A stretch of 64,000 nucleotides of DNA. Source: Osmia lignaria lignaria. Taxonomy: Eukaryota; Arthropoda; Insecta; Hymenoptera; Megachilidae. A program made the position numbers and the translations under genes. Positions 31,914 to 44,138 of the stretch are shown here, in pieces. Under the pieces are notes generated by a model. That model did no database searches. It was given only the letters and a program-made list of their open reading frames with translations, and had not been told where the DNA came from. The stretch is taken from contig NC_135042.1 of assembly GCF_051020975.1 (NCBI RefSeq), positions 1,194,888 to 1,258,887 on the forward strand, in the 5' to 3' direction. Positions within the stretch are counted from its first letter, which is position 1, and each line of letters opens with the position of its first letter.

Positions 31914-33037
31914 CAGGGTGTCAGGCGACTACCTCGACAGCCGAAGAGGGATGATTGCTAAGGGGATTCTAAACAACTTTTTCCTTTGCCAAATAGTTGG
32001 TTAAGGCTTGGTTTTCGAGTTAATAACAGAAACCACCGACCAATACGAGCGCGTATAGAGCGCAGTCCCAGAGACCACAGTGTCGGGTACGAAAACGGGA
32101 CCTGACGTAGGTCGCGAACGATCGGTTTGGCACCCCGTTGGCATAGCACAATAAAAAAACTGAACTGGTAGAACATTTTTAGTCGTTGTTTAGAATGAAT
32201 ACGGAACCTAATCCCTTATCGCCTGTCATAATGTAAAAAAGGAAATTCTAAGGATTCTAAATAACAAATCAAAATGTTTGAGGTGGAATAATTAATAAAC
32301 GTTTGAATTGGAGGCTATGCTAATGATGCAAAATTTGAAAACAATTTAATTGAAACTTACCCATTCGTTTCTAAATTAACTTGCTACGCTGAAAGCAAAT
32401 AATTCCCATTAGGTCACTGTGTCGATTCTGAACATTCGACGAGGAAACACCTCGCCTATTATTCATACATACGTGCAATAAATGAGGGGAGTTCACTGGC
32501 CCGATCATGAAAACTGCTGTTCTACCGAACGTGTTTCCTCGTTTCCCAGTGACAATTATCTGCTTTCAGCGTAGTAGGTTAATTTAGGAACGAATGCGAA
32601 AGTTTCATTTAAATTGTTCTCAAATTTTTCATCATTAACGTGGCTTCCAATTCAAACGTTTATTAATTATTCCATTTCAATCATTTTTATTTGTTGTTTA
32701 GAATGCTTAGAATTTCATATTTTATATTATGATAGGCGACAAGAGATTAGGTTCCGTATTCATTTTAAACAACGACTAAAAACGTTCTACCAGTTCAGTT
32801 TTTTTATTGTGCTATGCCAACGGGGTGCCGAGCCGTTCGTTTGCGACCTACGTCAGGCCCCGTTTTCGTAGCCGACATTGCAGTCCCCGAGTCCGCGCAC
32901 TGTACGCGCTCGGATTAGTCGGTGTTTTTTGTTAATAACTCGAAAACGAACCAACATTTTGGCAAAGGAAAATGTTGTTTAGAATCACCTTAGCAATCAT
33001 CCCTCTTTGGCTGTCGAACTAGTCGCGTGACACCCTG
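31914..33037. mobile_element. TA-flanked foldback element 2 (CAGGGTGTCA ends)
   Basis: The ends TA|CAGGGTGTCA(G/C)GCGACT and the inverse are flanked by TA at 31912-31913 and 33038-33039. Arms of about 540 bp are near-complementary, with the GATGATTGCTAAGG and GGCACCCCGTTGGC-type blocks; only a short middle near 32480-32520 is unpaired. No ORF. It shares only the terminal CAGGGTGT with foldback element 1. Confidence 0.82.
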
Positions 33038-33227
33038 TATATCCGCGATGGTCCCACTCGCAAAAATTTATGAAATTTGTTTATTAACCATTTAAATTCG
33101 GACAATATTGTTTCGGTTTATGGTTATTAGCTAAGCAACAGAAACCCAAAATCACCTCACTCTATCCTACAAATACTACAGGTTCCACTAAAAAGTGTGA
33201 AATAAAATAATTTTTAACAAAAAACAA

Positions 33228-33650
33228 ATCCGACTTCGAAATGCACGAAAAAGTGTCAAATAATTTCTATTTCATTTATACCAATATTCCATAGCTATTA
33301 ATAATGTCTACTTAATCGCTAAATAGGATACCAAACATATTTCAAAGTTTTTGGAGGCGGCGCAAAATTAAAAATACCCGAATATGCGATGCTGCCAATA
33401 ACGATTTGACTGCGGTATGGCAAACCTAGTAATTAATAAGTCGTAGAAAAAAAATTCGAAACGTTATAGATACGACAGAAAACATTCGTATTTGTAACGA
33501 TTTACATATATACTGCAATTCACGAGAGACCACACTTAACTGGCGCAGCTCATAACGTTTGTCATTCCTCTCTTCAGCTTGTTTGTTACTGAAACATGAC
33601 ACTTGAGGCTCGAGATAATATGATCTGGAATCGGATATATCAGTGAGATA
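33228..33650. mobile_element. Foldback FB, left half only
   Basis: The left arm runs from TCCGACTTCGAAATGCAC through TTTTTGGAGGCGGCGC, TACGACAGAAAACATTCG and CACGAGAGACCACACTTAAC, then stops near 33600-33650. The right-half copy at 62500-63141 is the only one with the same ACATTCGTATTTGTAACG and CATTCCTCTCTTCAGC variants. Confidence 0.65.
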
Positions 33651-33950
33651 ATACTAATGCAATGACTGAACTTTGTTATTTTTCATTTTTTTCTTATAAA
33701 ACTTTTACCAAGATATTTGTGACGTTTTTCTGATTCAAATGATACCAAACACGATATGGTTAGGACAATTACAATAAAGAAACAGCATGCAGGAAATCGA
33801 AACTTCTCGCCTATAGGAGTTTCTTTCAAGAAACGAAGAAATATTGTCCGAGCCGTAGCACGCCGTGGCATGCAACGAGGCAACGTCTGCCTATTCAAAA
33901 GGGTTCGGAACGGTGATACGATACGGGCGTTGGATACAGGTGGATACTCG
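33651..33950. other. Unassigned sequence
   Basis: AT-rich, with small open frames on both strands that overlap each other (33683-33898 minus, 33756-33956 plus). No motif or repeat supports either one. Confidence 0.35.
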
Positions 33951-34609
33951 GCTTAAACAGTCCTCGAACGCTTGCTAACGCTCGCTTGTGAGGTTTCTCA
34001 TTCCTCACTCTTTCATTCAAACAAATATTCAAATTGCTAAGCTATCTTGCGCTTTCATTCCAGCATTCAATTCTTGCACACGATCGGGTTAGGAACCGTC
34101 TGGCGCCTACGCGTGAAAAAGAGGAGAGTATTGAATGAAAATCTAGAAGATAATTGATCATTACGCTTTTGCGCAGTTAACCCGAGGAGACCCCTATAAT
34201 GCGAAGCACTGGCTAACTGCGCAGCGAACGCTGTTTACTATACCTCTCCTCGGTCGGAACCGAGTTTTTCTATTTTGAGTTCTGTTACTACGCAGTTGAG
34301 CACGACGATAGCTTCAAGGAGGGGTAACAACTAAACAAAAGAATTGAGAAATGAAAAGAGAATTAAAGGAAAGAAAAGACAAAAAATAGAATAATTATAA
34401 GCTCAAACTCTTCCCCGTGCATTTCCCACATGAAGAAGACTCTCACAACCCGAAGGCTTGATGGGAAAGCACAGAGTCGAGGAGAAATTAAAATTATGTA
34501 GAAGTGATTTATCCCACTCACGCCCCTTACATGAGGAGACCCCTACAACCCGAGGGCTTAATAAGGGAACGTGAGGTGGACAAATTTGTAAAATTTTCCA
34601 GACGTAACA
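33951..34609 (-). repeat. Truncated copy of the 2.76 kb LTR (motifs H1-H3)
   Basis: Inverted relative to 4792-7547, beginning GACGTAACA at 34601-34609 (the TGTTACGTC start on the minus strand) and covering about the first 660 bp. It keeps H3 (34171-34222), H2 (about 34417-34472) and H1 (34522-34570), each still able to pair. It lacks H4 and H5. Confidence 0.8.
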
Positions 34610-34649
34610 CCGACAATTGATTATTCTATTTAAATTATACTATATTATT

Positions 34650-35332
34650 TGTCACGTCCTGTGACGCATTCTTGAAACTTCTATTTCATCACCCAAATTC
34701 TTTAAACTTCTATTGCACCATCCAAATTCATCGTTCCGCAAATTCTGAGTGAGCAACTCAGCCGGGTCGTCGTACGGCGAGAACGCTGACGATCCGAACG
34801 AGGTGGTTCACCCGAATTGCCAAATCAAAAATGTTGACCTCATTCATCAATATAAAATATCGCGACCGGGCCCGCCCGCCGGCAGTTCGCATTAGTATAT
34901 CAGAAACGGTTTATCAACTTATCAATATAGTACGAAACCGAACATATCGCGATCAGACCAGATCACTCCGACCATCCGTAAATCGTTAAATCCGCGAAGA
35001 TAATCCGCGAAGTACCGCTCAGAGTTCGATACTCTAGAATCTACACGACTCTGCTACGAAGCTCAGAACTTCGACAGAGCAAGATTCTGTAAGACTCAAC
35101 TGTACTCGTAACGAATAAACATACATTGTGATCGGAAGTGCGTGATCTTCACTCGAACATCTATCCTACCGTTCCAATACCTGGACGACACACTACCACA
35201 GGTTCCGTTCATAGATAGGTTTTACTCATCCAGCGAAAGGTAAGTGAGAACCTCTATCTACCTGACAACGCAGATTAAATTACATAAAGTACGCCGAGGA
35301 CTCAGTGAGAGGGAGAACTCCGCGACTTTACA
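34650..35332 (+). repeat. Solo LTR, target duplication TATT
   Basis: Second copy of the 12122-13011 family, with ends TGTCACGTCC and GACTTTACA. It is flanked by TATT at 34646-34649 and 35333-35336. TATAAAATA at 34851-34859 and AATAAA at 35114-35119 are conserved. It is 207 bp shorter than the other copy because of internal deletions. Confidence 0.88.
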
Positions 35333-35336
35333 TATT

Positions 35337-36452
35337 CAAAGATTTAAAGTTTTGATAATCGGATCTAGAGCCGCGTTCATTAATTAATTATCTTTCTTTG
35401 TATTTTTATTTAGGACGAATTTCTTGTGATTAATAATTTGATTTTCTTTCATTGTATTCCATTTTTAGCTCAAACGCGATTGTCATTTTAACCTGTTTAT
35501 TTTCTTTGTATTTTTTTAATCCAGAGCGTACTCCACTGTACTCTACTAATACATTATTTTCCTTTTGTATTTCAAACACATGGCGAGCTTTTGTACATCG
35601 ATTACTTAATTATCATATTCTGTTCAAAATTGTGTTCGAGATCGCGAGAACCGGTTCGGTTAGTAGGATCGGCAGTACGACGGGAAAACGAATGCACCTG
35701 AGTTTGCACAAAAAAACAATGTATTTCTAACAAATATATACAATATTTACAATATGTACAGAACTTGCACTGATCGTTGATCGTATTAATCAATTCAATC
35801 GCGTCGCGTTGAACCACTATCGAGATCGAGATGTGTAAACCACGTGTTGGTTCAACACGTAATTTTATTAATCACGCGGTTTTTGGCGAGCTGATGAGCT
35901 CACACGATCGCAAAGGCCGTTCGCACTGTGACACGCGTTGCGAGAAGTGTATTTTTGCGAGATTGAGCGGAATTTATTAGAATTATACGAAAACTGAAAT
36001 TGCACGTGTGAACGCTATGTAAACCAGAGCGATAATGGCCGATCAACCGGCTTCGTCGCAGCAAGAACCGTTGGCTTCTTCTTGCTGACGTAACGCTCCC
36101 TGATTGGTCGGCGTGACCGGCATCCAAGGTGGCTGCCGGTCGCGCTGCTAAGTGCTGCCGCGGTCCGCGTGCAGGCGGTAGAAATTACATTTTCGAACAT
36201 ATTCATTATATTATTTTCTTTATTATATTTTTATATTACTTACCTCTTTATATTACAAACACACACACATTTTCTGAATAAACTTTCATAATATATTTTT
36301 GAGAAAAGAATTAACGTTAGATTTCACTCCTTTACCACGTATCACTCGAACCTATAATCCCTATACTTATACGAGTCGCCTTCTTACAAGGGATCCGCTC
36401 TCCCTACGCATCGGTGCAGTAGCGTACTCGTAATAATTCTGGGACGTTACAT
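35337..36452 (+). repeat. Region ending in a gypsy-type LTR terminus
   Basis: The last 160 bp (36290-36452) matches the U5 end of the gypsy 3' LTR at 1044-2254 in opposite orientation: AATAAAC, GATTTCACTCC, CGAACCTATAATCCCTAT, GCATCGGTGCAGT and a final GGACGTTACA. The rest (35337-36290) has diverged or is unrelated, with no supported gene. It may be a plus-strand solo LTR of a related family. Confidence 0.5.
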
Positions 36453-36715
36453 TAGGGTAAATTTTCCGGCTTTACGGCGTCACACGCGCGTTACGTTATC
36501 GTTAGTTGCATTGCTCGACTACCACACTACCACATTTTATACTCTTACGTTCATACATCAGCTGACACTTGCACACAACAACGTCACGAACACACGCGCG
36601 CGCGCGTCGTACGTAACGCCGTAAAGTTTCTTTGGAACTATCCAGAGGACTCGATCACGGGCTTGTTGACGGTTTGATTATTCCCTGCTTTAACATTGTC
36701 TCTATTTGCTTATCG
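36453..36715. other. Unassigned short segment
   Basis: It contains a CGCGCGCGCG run at about 36597. Nothing else is recognisable. Confidence 0.3.
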
Positions 36716-37549
36716 ACTTCCTTTTTTATCAGACGTCGAAAAGGAGGAGGATACTCAATTCGATGTGTATAATTTTTTCTACTTTTTTTTATATATGTTC
36801 ACCGATTACGACGAGACGGATGATCCAGCCGGAACGAAACCTTCTGCATCCGGTAGAGTATGCCTCCCGATTGGCCCTGTTAAAAAAACATTTGCATTTT
36901 ATGATTGACAAGGATTATCATTGCTAAAAACAGGAAGTTTCCAATCTTAACATAGGATGATTTAAATGACCCTTTAATATGTTGTCGGGGGCATGATGCT
37001 GAAGAACTTTTTTATTATGCATAATCAACTGAAAGCTTTAGTTTCCGAGATATTCGTGAAAAACTATTGTTACTACCACATTGAATTCTACGTATGCCCA
37101 TGTGTATTCTACCGTCTACTCTGTCGGTGTATGGGTCAGCATGCAGTCGCCTATTCTTTACTGTTTCTATACATATGTCGCATCGACCGAAAACCAGTAT
37201 ACAGGTAAGTCTCGATTAATGCTAGTTCACATAGTACGATATTCAATTTAGTGCTAATTTTATAATGATACCAGATCGCATTTAATGCAAACAAAAATTC
37301 AGTTAATGCGAGGCTTGCGGGGCTTTTTCGATCCAGACATGGATCGAAGCATGCAAGTTAACAGATACTTGGATAAAATACTGCGGGTTTATCATCACAT
37401 AAATGGAGATATGAAAAGGCGGAAGAAAGTGCAATCAACAGTGTTAAAATGCTTTGAAAAATAATAAACATGTTTATGCTATGATAATTTCATAATATAC
37501 GTATGAAAGATATATTTCAAAATTTTGATCATATATTTTCTTTAACTAA
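36716..37549 (+). repeat. Segment inverted relative to 21086-21985
   Basis: It begins with an AGACGTCGAAAAGGAGGAGG block and the CGATTACGACGAGACGGATG composite repeat, then the CATGATGCTGAAGAAC block. It is the reverse complement partner of 21086-21985. Confidence 0.75.
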
Positions 37550-38411
37550 CAAGGGAACATCGGGGACTGATACACTCCGATTTTGATGAAACTTTGCATC
37601 AATATTTATTAGACCTGTTTATGAAGATAACTGTAATTCGTTGGTGCCCGTTTTTCACTTTGAGGGAGATATCAACCCTTTTATCCGAACCACCCTTTCT
37701 ATATACGTGCTTATAAATCGTAAACAACAAAAGATATAAAAAATAGTTGAAATAAAAGTTATACCGTTTCTTGAGGTCTATAATGCTGCGTGTAAGTTTT
37801 TTTTTAAATCATCCTTTTTGCAAAATTGAATTCCCCCTCCCCCTCAGTTATTGCCGCAAAATTCATTATTTTCCACTTATCACTCAATGTAACGGAATTC
37901 TACTATAAGTTGGCCTATTATTGCGATCGTCCTCACAACATAAACATACATAGCTAAAGCCCATAGACAGATTGCGTAGTCAGTTGAAACGAATACCTGG
38001 CAACGTTACATCTTCAATTGATTGCTACTGCTATAATAATTAATTGAATCCTTCGAAGATTGCTTAGAAGGTAATCGTTTTAACTACTATTATTTTTTTT
38101 TTTAAATCCATACCCGGCCATCTGCTTGGAGCGACTAATAATTGTTTGTAAAAACAAATTAGCCACGTATGTTCGGAGCGACCAATTGTTTCTAAAAAAA
38201 GCAAACCAATCACGTCTGCTTGGAGCGACTAATAATTGTTTGTAAAAACAAACTGGTCACGTCTGCTTGGAGCGACTAACTTTTATTTATAAAAAGAAAC
38301 GGGTCAGATCTGCTTTGAGCGTCTGATTGAGAAATATTGATTTTTCTTGAAAGTCCGTCAATATTATGACTGAAATCAAAATTTGTTGTTATATATCAAA
38401 AGAAGTACGGA

Positions 38412-39180
38412 ACTATGGGTAAACCTACAAAACATGCATCCCGTATGAGGAAGTATCGTGCGAATGAATCAAACGACGCCACGCAATTACGTCTGTATAA
38501 AAATTGCATAAGAAATACAGAGGCGCGGTGTCATGAAACTATTAACGAACGCCATTCGAGATTATCTGCAATGCGGAAATATATGCGTTAAAAATTATCG
38601 CGTGAAACGATAGTTAAGAAGAAACGTCGGTTAACCATAATTTATAATCGTTTAAAGATCGAATCTGTCGAGGAACGGTCAAATCGACTGAGATTAATCC
38701 ATAGACGCTTAGTGAACAAATCTGCTGAGGAACAATCACATAAGCTTAGATTAATCAGTAGGCGTCTAGCAAACGAATCTACTGAGGAACGATCACATAA
38801 GCTTAGATTAATCAGTAGGCGTCTAGCAAACGAATCTACCGAGGAACGATCACATAGGCATACATTAATCAGTAGGCGTCTAGCAAACGAATCTGCTGAG
38901 GAACGATCACGTAGATTGAGATTAATCCACAGGCGTTTAGCGACCGAATATACTGAAGAACGATCACGTAGGCTGAGATTAATCTATAGACGCTTATCCA
39001 ATTAATGTATTGAAGAACGTTCACATCGTCTAAAGCTCATAAAAAATCGTAATCGTGAAGTATTATTAAGTAAACATACCGAATCAAAAAGTACACGTTT
39101 AAGAAATATGCGCGAACTAGCTAAAAACCTAAGGAAAGAACGTTTCTTCCAGGAAGACAACTTTAATCGGCTGTTAATAT
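38412..39180 (+). pseudogene. Helitron N-terminal repeat region
   Basis: Starts M-G-K-P-T-K-H-A-S-R-M-R-K-Y. A stop follows at about 38589. Then come six or more units of 19 residues (57 bp) with core R-L-R-L-I-S-R-R-L-A-N-E-S-T-E-E (about 38660-39003), and another stop at 39003. The region is a basic, probably helical, tandem array. The same array occurs inverted at 1-300. A frameshift near 39180 leads to the next domain. Confidence 0.75.
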
Positions 39181-39954
39181 TTTTGCTGATGTACCGTGTG
39201 CAGTGTGTTACAAGACTTTATATCCGCAGCTACGTTACGCTTTCCACACGCATCCTTCGTCTGGTCTAATTCCTGCAAATCTAATGGAATCAAAGAAGAT
39301 AACATGTTCTCGTTGCCTAAATCATCTCAAAAAACACAAAGTTCCATCAGAGGCATTCTGGAATAAAATGGAACTAATGTCTGTACCTCAGGAGATAGCA
39401 GATTTATCGGAAATCGAGAAACAAATGTTGTGCAGAATAGTGCCGGTACTTAAAATCATGATAATTCAGAATCGCTTCAGTCAGGATTGGTGCAAAGGTC
39501 AGGTAGTCCTATTTGCCCGTGATGTGTTCGAAGTAGCCGAGCAACTTCCAGTCCAATTAAACCAAACCGGTATAATGATTGTAGCGGAAAGCTACGAAAG
39601 TTTGGAGCGACAGCGCCAATTTAAAGTAGATGTCGGAAAGCTTCGGGTAGCCTTACAATGGCTATTACAAAATAATGCTTCGTACAAAGATGACAAACCA
39701 TGTTTTTCTGATATTACCAATAATATTTTCGAAATAGCTTATGTCATTGAACAGCCGGCTATTGTAACAAAGGAAATTGAAGTTGCACGAAGAAATCCTG
39801 AACCAAATAGTAGATTTGTAAACGTTGGTCACAATGTAGCTATTTTACGAGGCACGTTTCATCAAGCTAGTGATCGCTTCAGTATCGACTCTCGTGGTAA
39901 GCAGTGTACTGGCATAGCTGCAGTTGCTTGTGTTGCGTTTTATTCCCTTGATCC
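39181..39954 (+). CDS. Helitron DUF6570-like domain and start of OTU-like region
   Basis: An open frame (39203-39982; 259 residues, the last few from the LTR). It has C-S-R-C-L-N-H-L-K-K and then I-E-K-Q-M-L-C-R-I-V-P, Q-V-V-L-F-A-R-D-V-F-E-V and a Trp-centred A-L-Q-W-L-L-Q-N-N segment, which I recognise as the DUF6570 region of arthropod Helitrons. The end, S-R-G-K-Q-C-T-G-I-A-A-V-A-C-V-A-F, resembles the OTU-like cysteine-protease motif. A solo LTR interrupts the frame at 39958. Confidence 0.75.
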
Positions 39955-39998
39955 TAGTGTCACGTCCGGAAAAATTTTATGAATTTGTCCGCCTCATG

Positions 39999-40397
39999 TT
40001 CCCTTATCAAGCCTTCGGGTTGTAGGAGTCTCCTCGTGTAAGGGGCGTGGGGAGGGCGAATTACTACTTCACCTTTCTTTAATTTCTCCTTGACTCTGTG
40101 CTTTCCCATCAAGCCTTCGGGTTGTAAGAGACTTCTTCATGTGGGAAATGCACAGGGAAAAGTTTGAGCCTATAATTACTCTACTTTTGTCTTTTCTATC
40201 CTTTCATTCTTCGCATACTTCTCAATTCCTTTCTTAGTTAAACCCCTCCTTGAAACTATCGTCGTGCTCAACTGCGTAGTAACAGAAACTCATGATAGAA
40301 AAACTCGGCTTCGACCGAGGAGAGGTATCGTAAACAGCGTTCGCGGCGTGGTTAGCCAGTGCTTCGCATTGAAGGGGTCTCCTCAGGCTAACTGCGC
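39999..40397 (+). ncRNA. Structured motifs H1-H3 in the second LTR copy
   Basis: H1 at 39999-40048, H2 at 40096-40155 with outer stem CTGTGC/GCACAG fully paired, and H3 at 40344-40397 with GCGTGGTTAG/CTAACTGCGC. The differences from the first copy either change G-U to G-C or A-U, or are compatible changes. Confidence 0.55.
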
Positions 40398-41805
40398 AAA
40401 AGCGCAAAGATTACATTATTGCCGAAATTAACATCGATACTCTCCTCTTTTTCACGCGTGGGCGCCAGTCGGTCCCTAATTTGATCGCGTGTATGAATAG
40501 ACTGCTGGAATGAGAACGCAAAGTAATCTAGTTTGTTGAATAGTTGTATGAATGCGAGAGCGAGGAATAGGAACCCTTGCAGGCAAACGTTAGCAAGCGT
40601 TCGAGGACTGTTTAGAGGCAAAGGGTCGTACGGGGCAATAAAAGTCTTTGTATCGAATTCCGAGAATTTGCCTGAAACCGAAAACCTAACGGTAATTTTT
40701 GAATGGCGAGAACGTTCTCGAACCAACTAAGTCGCAAATGTAATAACGAATATTCGATTAATAATGGAAAACCGTCGCAATTGAAAAATTGCAATCGAAC
40801 ACCGAATGCCTTTATATCGAGCGTACCGGCGCAATTCATATTGTTGATCGATTTCTTACGAACAAAATGATTATGGACAAGCCAACTGTTAATTAAGAAA
40901 CCTCGTGATCACCGGTTCCATTATTCATACGCAATAGTACGACGAATGTTATAATTACTTGCGAATTTATTGTTTAATAGGTCTGATTTAACTAATTAAT
41001 AGGTATTCGCATCGTTGTTGTCTAAGATACGAAATTATCAAAAGTGTGGAACAATCCAGAAATTCTACGGCGTAGAAACACCGAAAAGTCGTTAGACAGA
41101 GAAAGAACACCAAGAAAGAGAGAAAGCATGATCTGGAGGAATTTAGCTGGCACGCGCGCTCGACCAATAGAAACGCACGCGACGTCGTCGTTACGCGCTG
41201 TGATTTGCCGAAATGTCCCCACGCAGGACATCGTCCTCGCTACGGGCCCTTCCGGCTAGGATCGCGATCGATTCTGATCACTCTTCGTCGAACAGTCGAG
41301 TAAGTCGTGACGGGAGCCCGTGCCTCTAGAGATAGAGTTGTCGTTGTACTTTGTGTAATTTAGCTGCGCGGCAAGTCCTAATCATAGGCAGAGTGTCGCG
41401 AGGGTGAAATTCTAAATACGCGGCAAGAACTCAGAGACACGCACGTTAAACTCATTTCACACTATTAATATTCTATCTTTTCTCTTTCTTTTAATCCGTT
41501 TGATCGCGTAATTTTCGTATTAAATTCATTCACGTTTATTATTATACATTTTCCTAAAATTGTAATCGTCCTGTGACACGTCTATTTAATTTTGCAATAA
41601 ACGACAACCGGGTGCGCGGCAAGTGTTAGTGCGGCACCAGTCTCTCAACTTTCTTGGTGTTCCAAATTCAACAGCGATTATTCAACGATTCCCTAGCGAA
41701 CAACACAGCGATTTTTATCTTGTATCACATTCTACAGTTTCACGGTAAGCCTGTTCTGTACTAATTTGTCGAGCACGGCATTAATATTCAATTTAGACAC
41801 GGCGA

Positions 41806-42034
41806 AACGGGCAATCTATTAAGCCTACGGGTTGTAAGAGTCTCTTCATTTTAGATCGTCTCGTTTCTACATTCAGGTACCGAACATATTACATTTCGCT
41901 ATTTTAAATATTCCGAAATTTTCAATTATCGCGAACTTGTGTGAGTGACGATTGTTTCGACTACGAATACTTTATCAGGGACGACCTGTAAAGCCCTTCC
42001 GGGGGTTATAAGAGTCTCTTCGTTCAGGTCGTTA
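41806..42034 (+). ncRNA. Structured motifs H4-H5 in the second LTR copy
   Basis: H4 (41806-41866) keeps the AGCC-UACG-GGUU hairpin and a mostly paired outer stem with one mismatch. H5 (41978-42034) keeps ACGACCTG/CAGGTCGT, with one extra base in the loop of the first hairpin. Confidence 0.5.
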
Positions 42035-42733
42035 TCTTGCGGATAGAAACCGCCTAAAAATTTGATTTTCCATCATATTCGGTCGAGGCAGTCGTCCTAC
42101 ATTAAGGCATATAATTTTCACATTTCAAATACGGGTAATAATTATACTAGAAGCTCTCATTGTAAAACAAAGGCTAAACATCTTTTCCGATTTCATTTAT
42201 ATAATATAAAACAATAGGTTAAGCATCTTTACCCTTGTAAAACCAGTATTGTTATTAATTGAATTTATTTAACAGTGATTAACAGTATTCAAATAGAATC
42301 ATACAATAGTTATTTCAAACTCAAACAATAGTTATTTCAAATTCAGTTTCTGTTAGCTTCACTAATTATTTTGAATTAAAATTACTTTCTTCTAGTCACT
42401 AAATTGCATTAACATTTCTTTCAAATTCCATTTTGTATTATTACCTTTATCATTTTATATTTCAAATCCACGCACCCCAACACAAGGTTTCAAGGAGTGA
42501 CCCGTATGGGACCCAGAGCACTGACGAACCCAACGGAAATAATCACTATCTAAATTTTCCGTCTTTTAATTTTTGTTCTGACTGTAGAGGACGCTTCCAC
42601 GTCATACGCGGTCAGAGCTGGTGGCAGCCATACCTTTCTCATCGCCCAAAAATAAGAGGAATAATAGTTAATTTAATTTTTTCCTTTTACGTTGCGCGCT
42701 CGCTCTCTCGCGCAACGCGCAACATAACATAGT

Positions 42734-42990
42734 ACGTGGTGTACTAGTGATGTCGGTTATGTGGCTATAGCAGGAGATAAATATTATCGTAATTGCATTG
42801 AAGCGCGAAGTAATCCTAACCCCAACGAAATCATTGTAGACTATTTAGCTTTAACTGAATTATTGCCACATCAATCATTTAATAATAGCCGAGTCAATAT
42901 TAACGTTGTCTATGAAATGTCTGTAAATGGTCACATTTGATATTGATAACGGTGATGATGGGTTTCCAAATTTAAAAATGGTTTGATTAC
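42734..42990 (+). pseudogene. Helitron OTU-like region, middle part
   Basis: After the TAGT duplication the Helitron frame continues: W-C-T-S-D-V-G-Y-V-A-I-A-G-D, Y-Y-R-N-C-I-E-A-R-S, then a frame break near 42938. It ends at the CGTT target site of the next LTR. Confidence 0.65.
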
Positions 42991-42993
42991 GTT

Positions 42994-43761
42994 TGTAACG
43001 GGACGGCCGGTTCGGTGCGCACGGCGTTGCATACGCACAGTGTGTATGGAAAAATATAGATATGTTTATTCAAACTATCGTAGACTACGTTGGGGGTATA
43101 GTAGCACACAGTCCCGCCTGGCTGGTCGGGCGGCGGTGGATCCCTGCCTCGCTAATTACAGTCTGAAGATCGTTTGGTGGTTAGACGCGTGGAGCCGTAT
43201 TCCTTAAAACTATAGTACAGGACTTTTATACTACGGTCGGATCCCGGTCCGTCACAGAAGGTCTCCGTGGAACTTATATCTAACCGGCCTTACATACTAC
43301 TGCGGTTGCTACCGCCTTACAAACTAAACGAGAGCGGACGCATGCGGGTGTGCGCTGAGCGCGAGCGCGAACGCGAACAAATCAGCGAAAGCGCCGAGAC
43401 ACTATCGTTTGTCGAAATACCGGTCGTAAGAATCGGGAAAAAGGATTGCGGAAATACGCACTAGCTTGGTCACCTTGAGTCAACCACGGAGATGACGAGG
43501 CTAGGCGCTTACGGCTGCTGGACCTATGGGAACTGCCAGATCGTGGCGTAGTGCAATGCCACGGCCCGACTGCCAGAGATCTCTTCGCCAGGTCACCCAT
43601 GGCGTCGAGAGCTCTGGTGCTCCGGGCCGGACCTCCTAGGTAGGAGAACTCATCGATCCTCGCATCGATCGGTCCTACTTATAGTCTAATCGCGCGGAAG
43701 TGGGGATGTCGCCGCGGTGAGCGCCCGCGATGCGCGACGCCGATCCGCGGCTGTTGTCGCA
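42994..43761 (-). repeat. Solo LTR, target duplication CGTT
   Basis: On plus it begins TGTAACGGGACGG and ends TTGTCGCA, flanked by CGTT at 42990-42993 and 43762-43765. On the minus strand a TATAAGTA (43677-43684) precedes an AATAAA (43065-43070), so minus orientation is likely. It interrupts the OTU-like part of the Helitron. A fragment of the same family is at 10725-11043. Confidence 0.85.
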
Positions 43762-43765
43762 CGTT

Positions 43766-44138
43766 TTTTTAACGGTATATGGACGGAATTCTTACTGCAA
43801 ATCTTACATCAATAGCCGTATTATGCAGCAACCAGTCGGAGACTACCTGCTATTGGTTGTTTGATTCCCATGCAGGAAGTCCAAAAGGATATAAATCACC
43901 GTTACGGGGCGCCTCATGCTGTATGAAAGTTACTACTGTTGATGTTTTACACGCCACTTTGCGTCGTGATTTGTATGCGAAAGATGGCAACAGTAATGTG
44001 TTAAATATCTACTCATTAACACCTGTAACAATTGTACCTGAAAGAAATAGATCTTCTTTGGTGGAAAGAATGCAACATCTATCAGTTGTGACCCCACGAA
44101 AAGAATCCGACGAAACATGAATTATTTTCGAAACAAGC
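43766..44138 (+). pseudogene. Helitron OTU-like region, end
   Basis: The frame at 43779-44118 (113 residues) has I-A-V-L-C-S-N-Q and W-L-F-D-S-H-A-G-S-P-K-G, the second half of the OTU-like region with its conserved D-S-H. A run of seven T's at the junction leaves the two halves in different frames, and a stop separates it from the Rep ORF. Confidence 0.65.

Larger units (their letters stand above)
39959..42729 (+). repeat. Solo LTR of the 2.76 kb family, target duplication TAGT
   Basis: It begins GTCACGTCCGG (one T of the expected TGTCACG is missing) and ends CATAACA, flanked by TAGT at 39955-39958 and 42730-42733. Removing it with one TAGT joins the Helitron frame: S-L-D-P-S then T-W-C-T-S-D-V. 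All five motifs are kept (H1 39999-40048, H2 40096-40155, H3 40344-40397, H4 41806-41866, H5 41978-42034). Confidence 0.88.

Noticed and set aside
43477..43761. Promoter of a host gene upstream of 43779
   Set aside because: It is part of a solo LTR with CGTT duplication; its signals run on the minus strand and no host exon follows.
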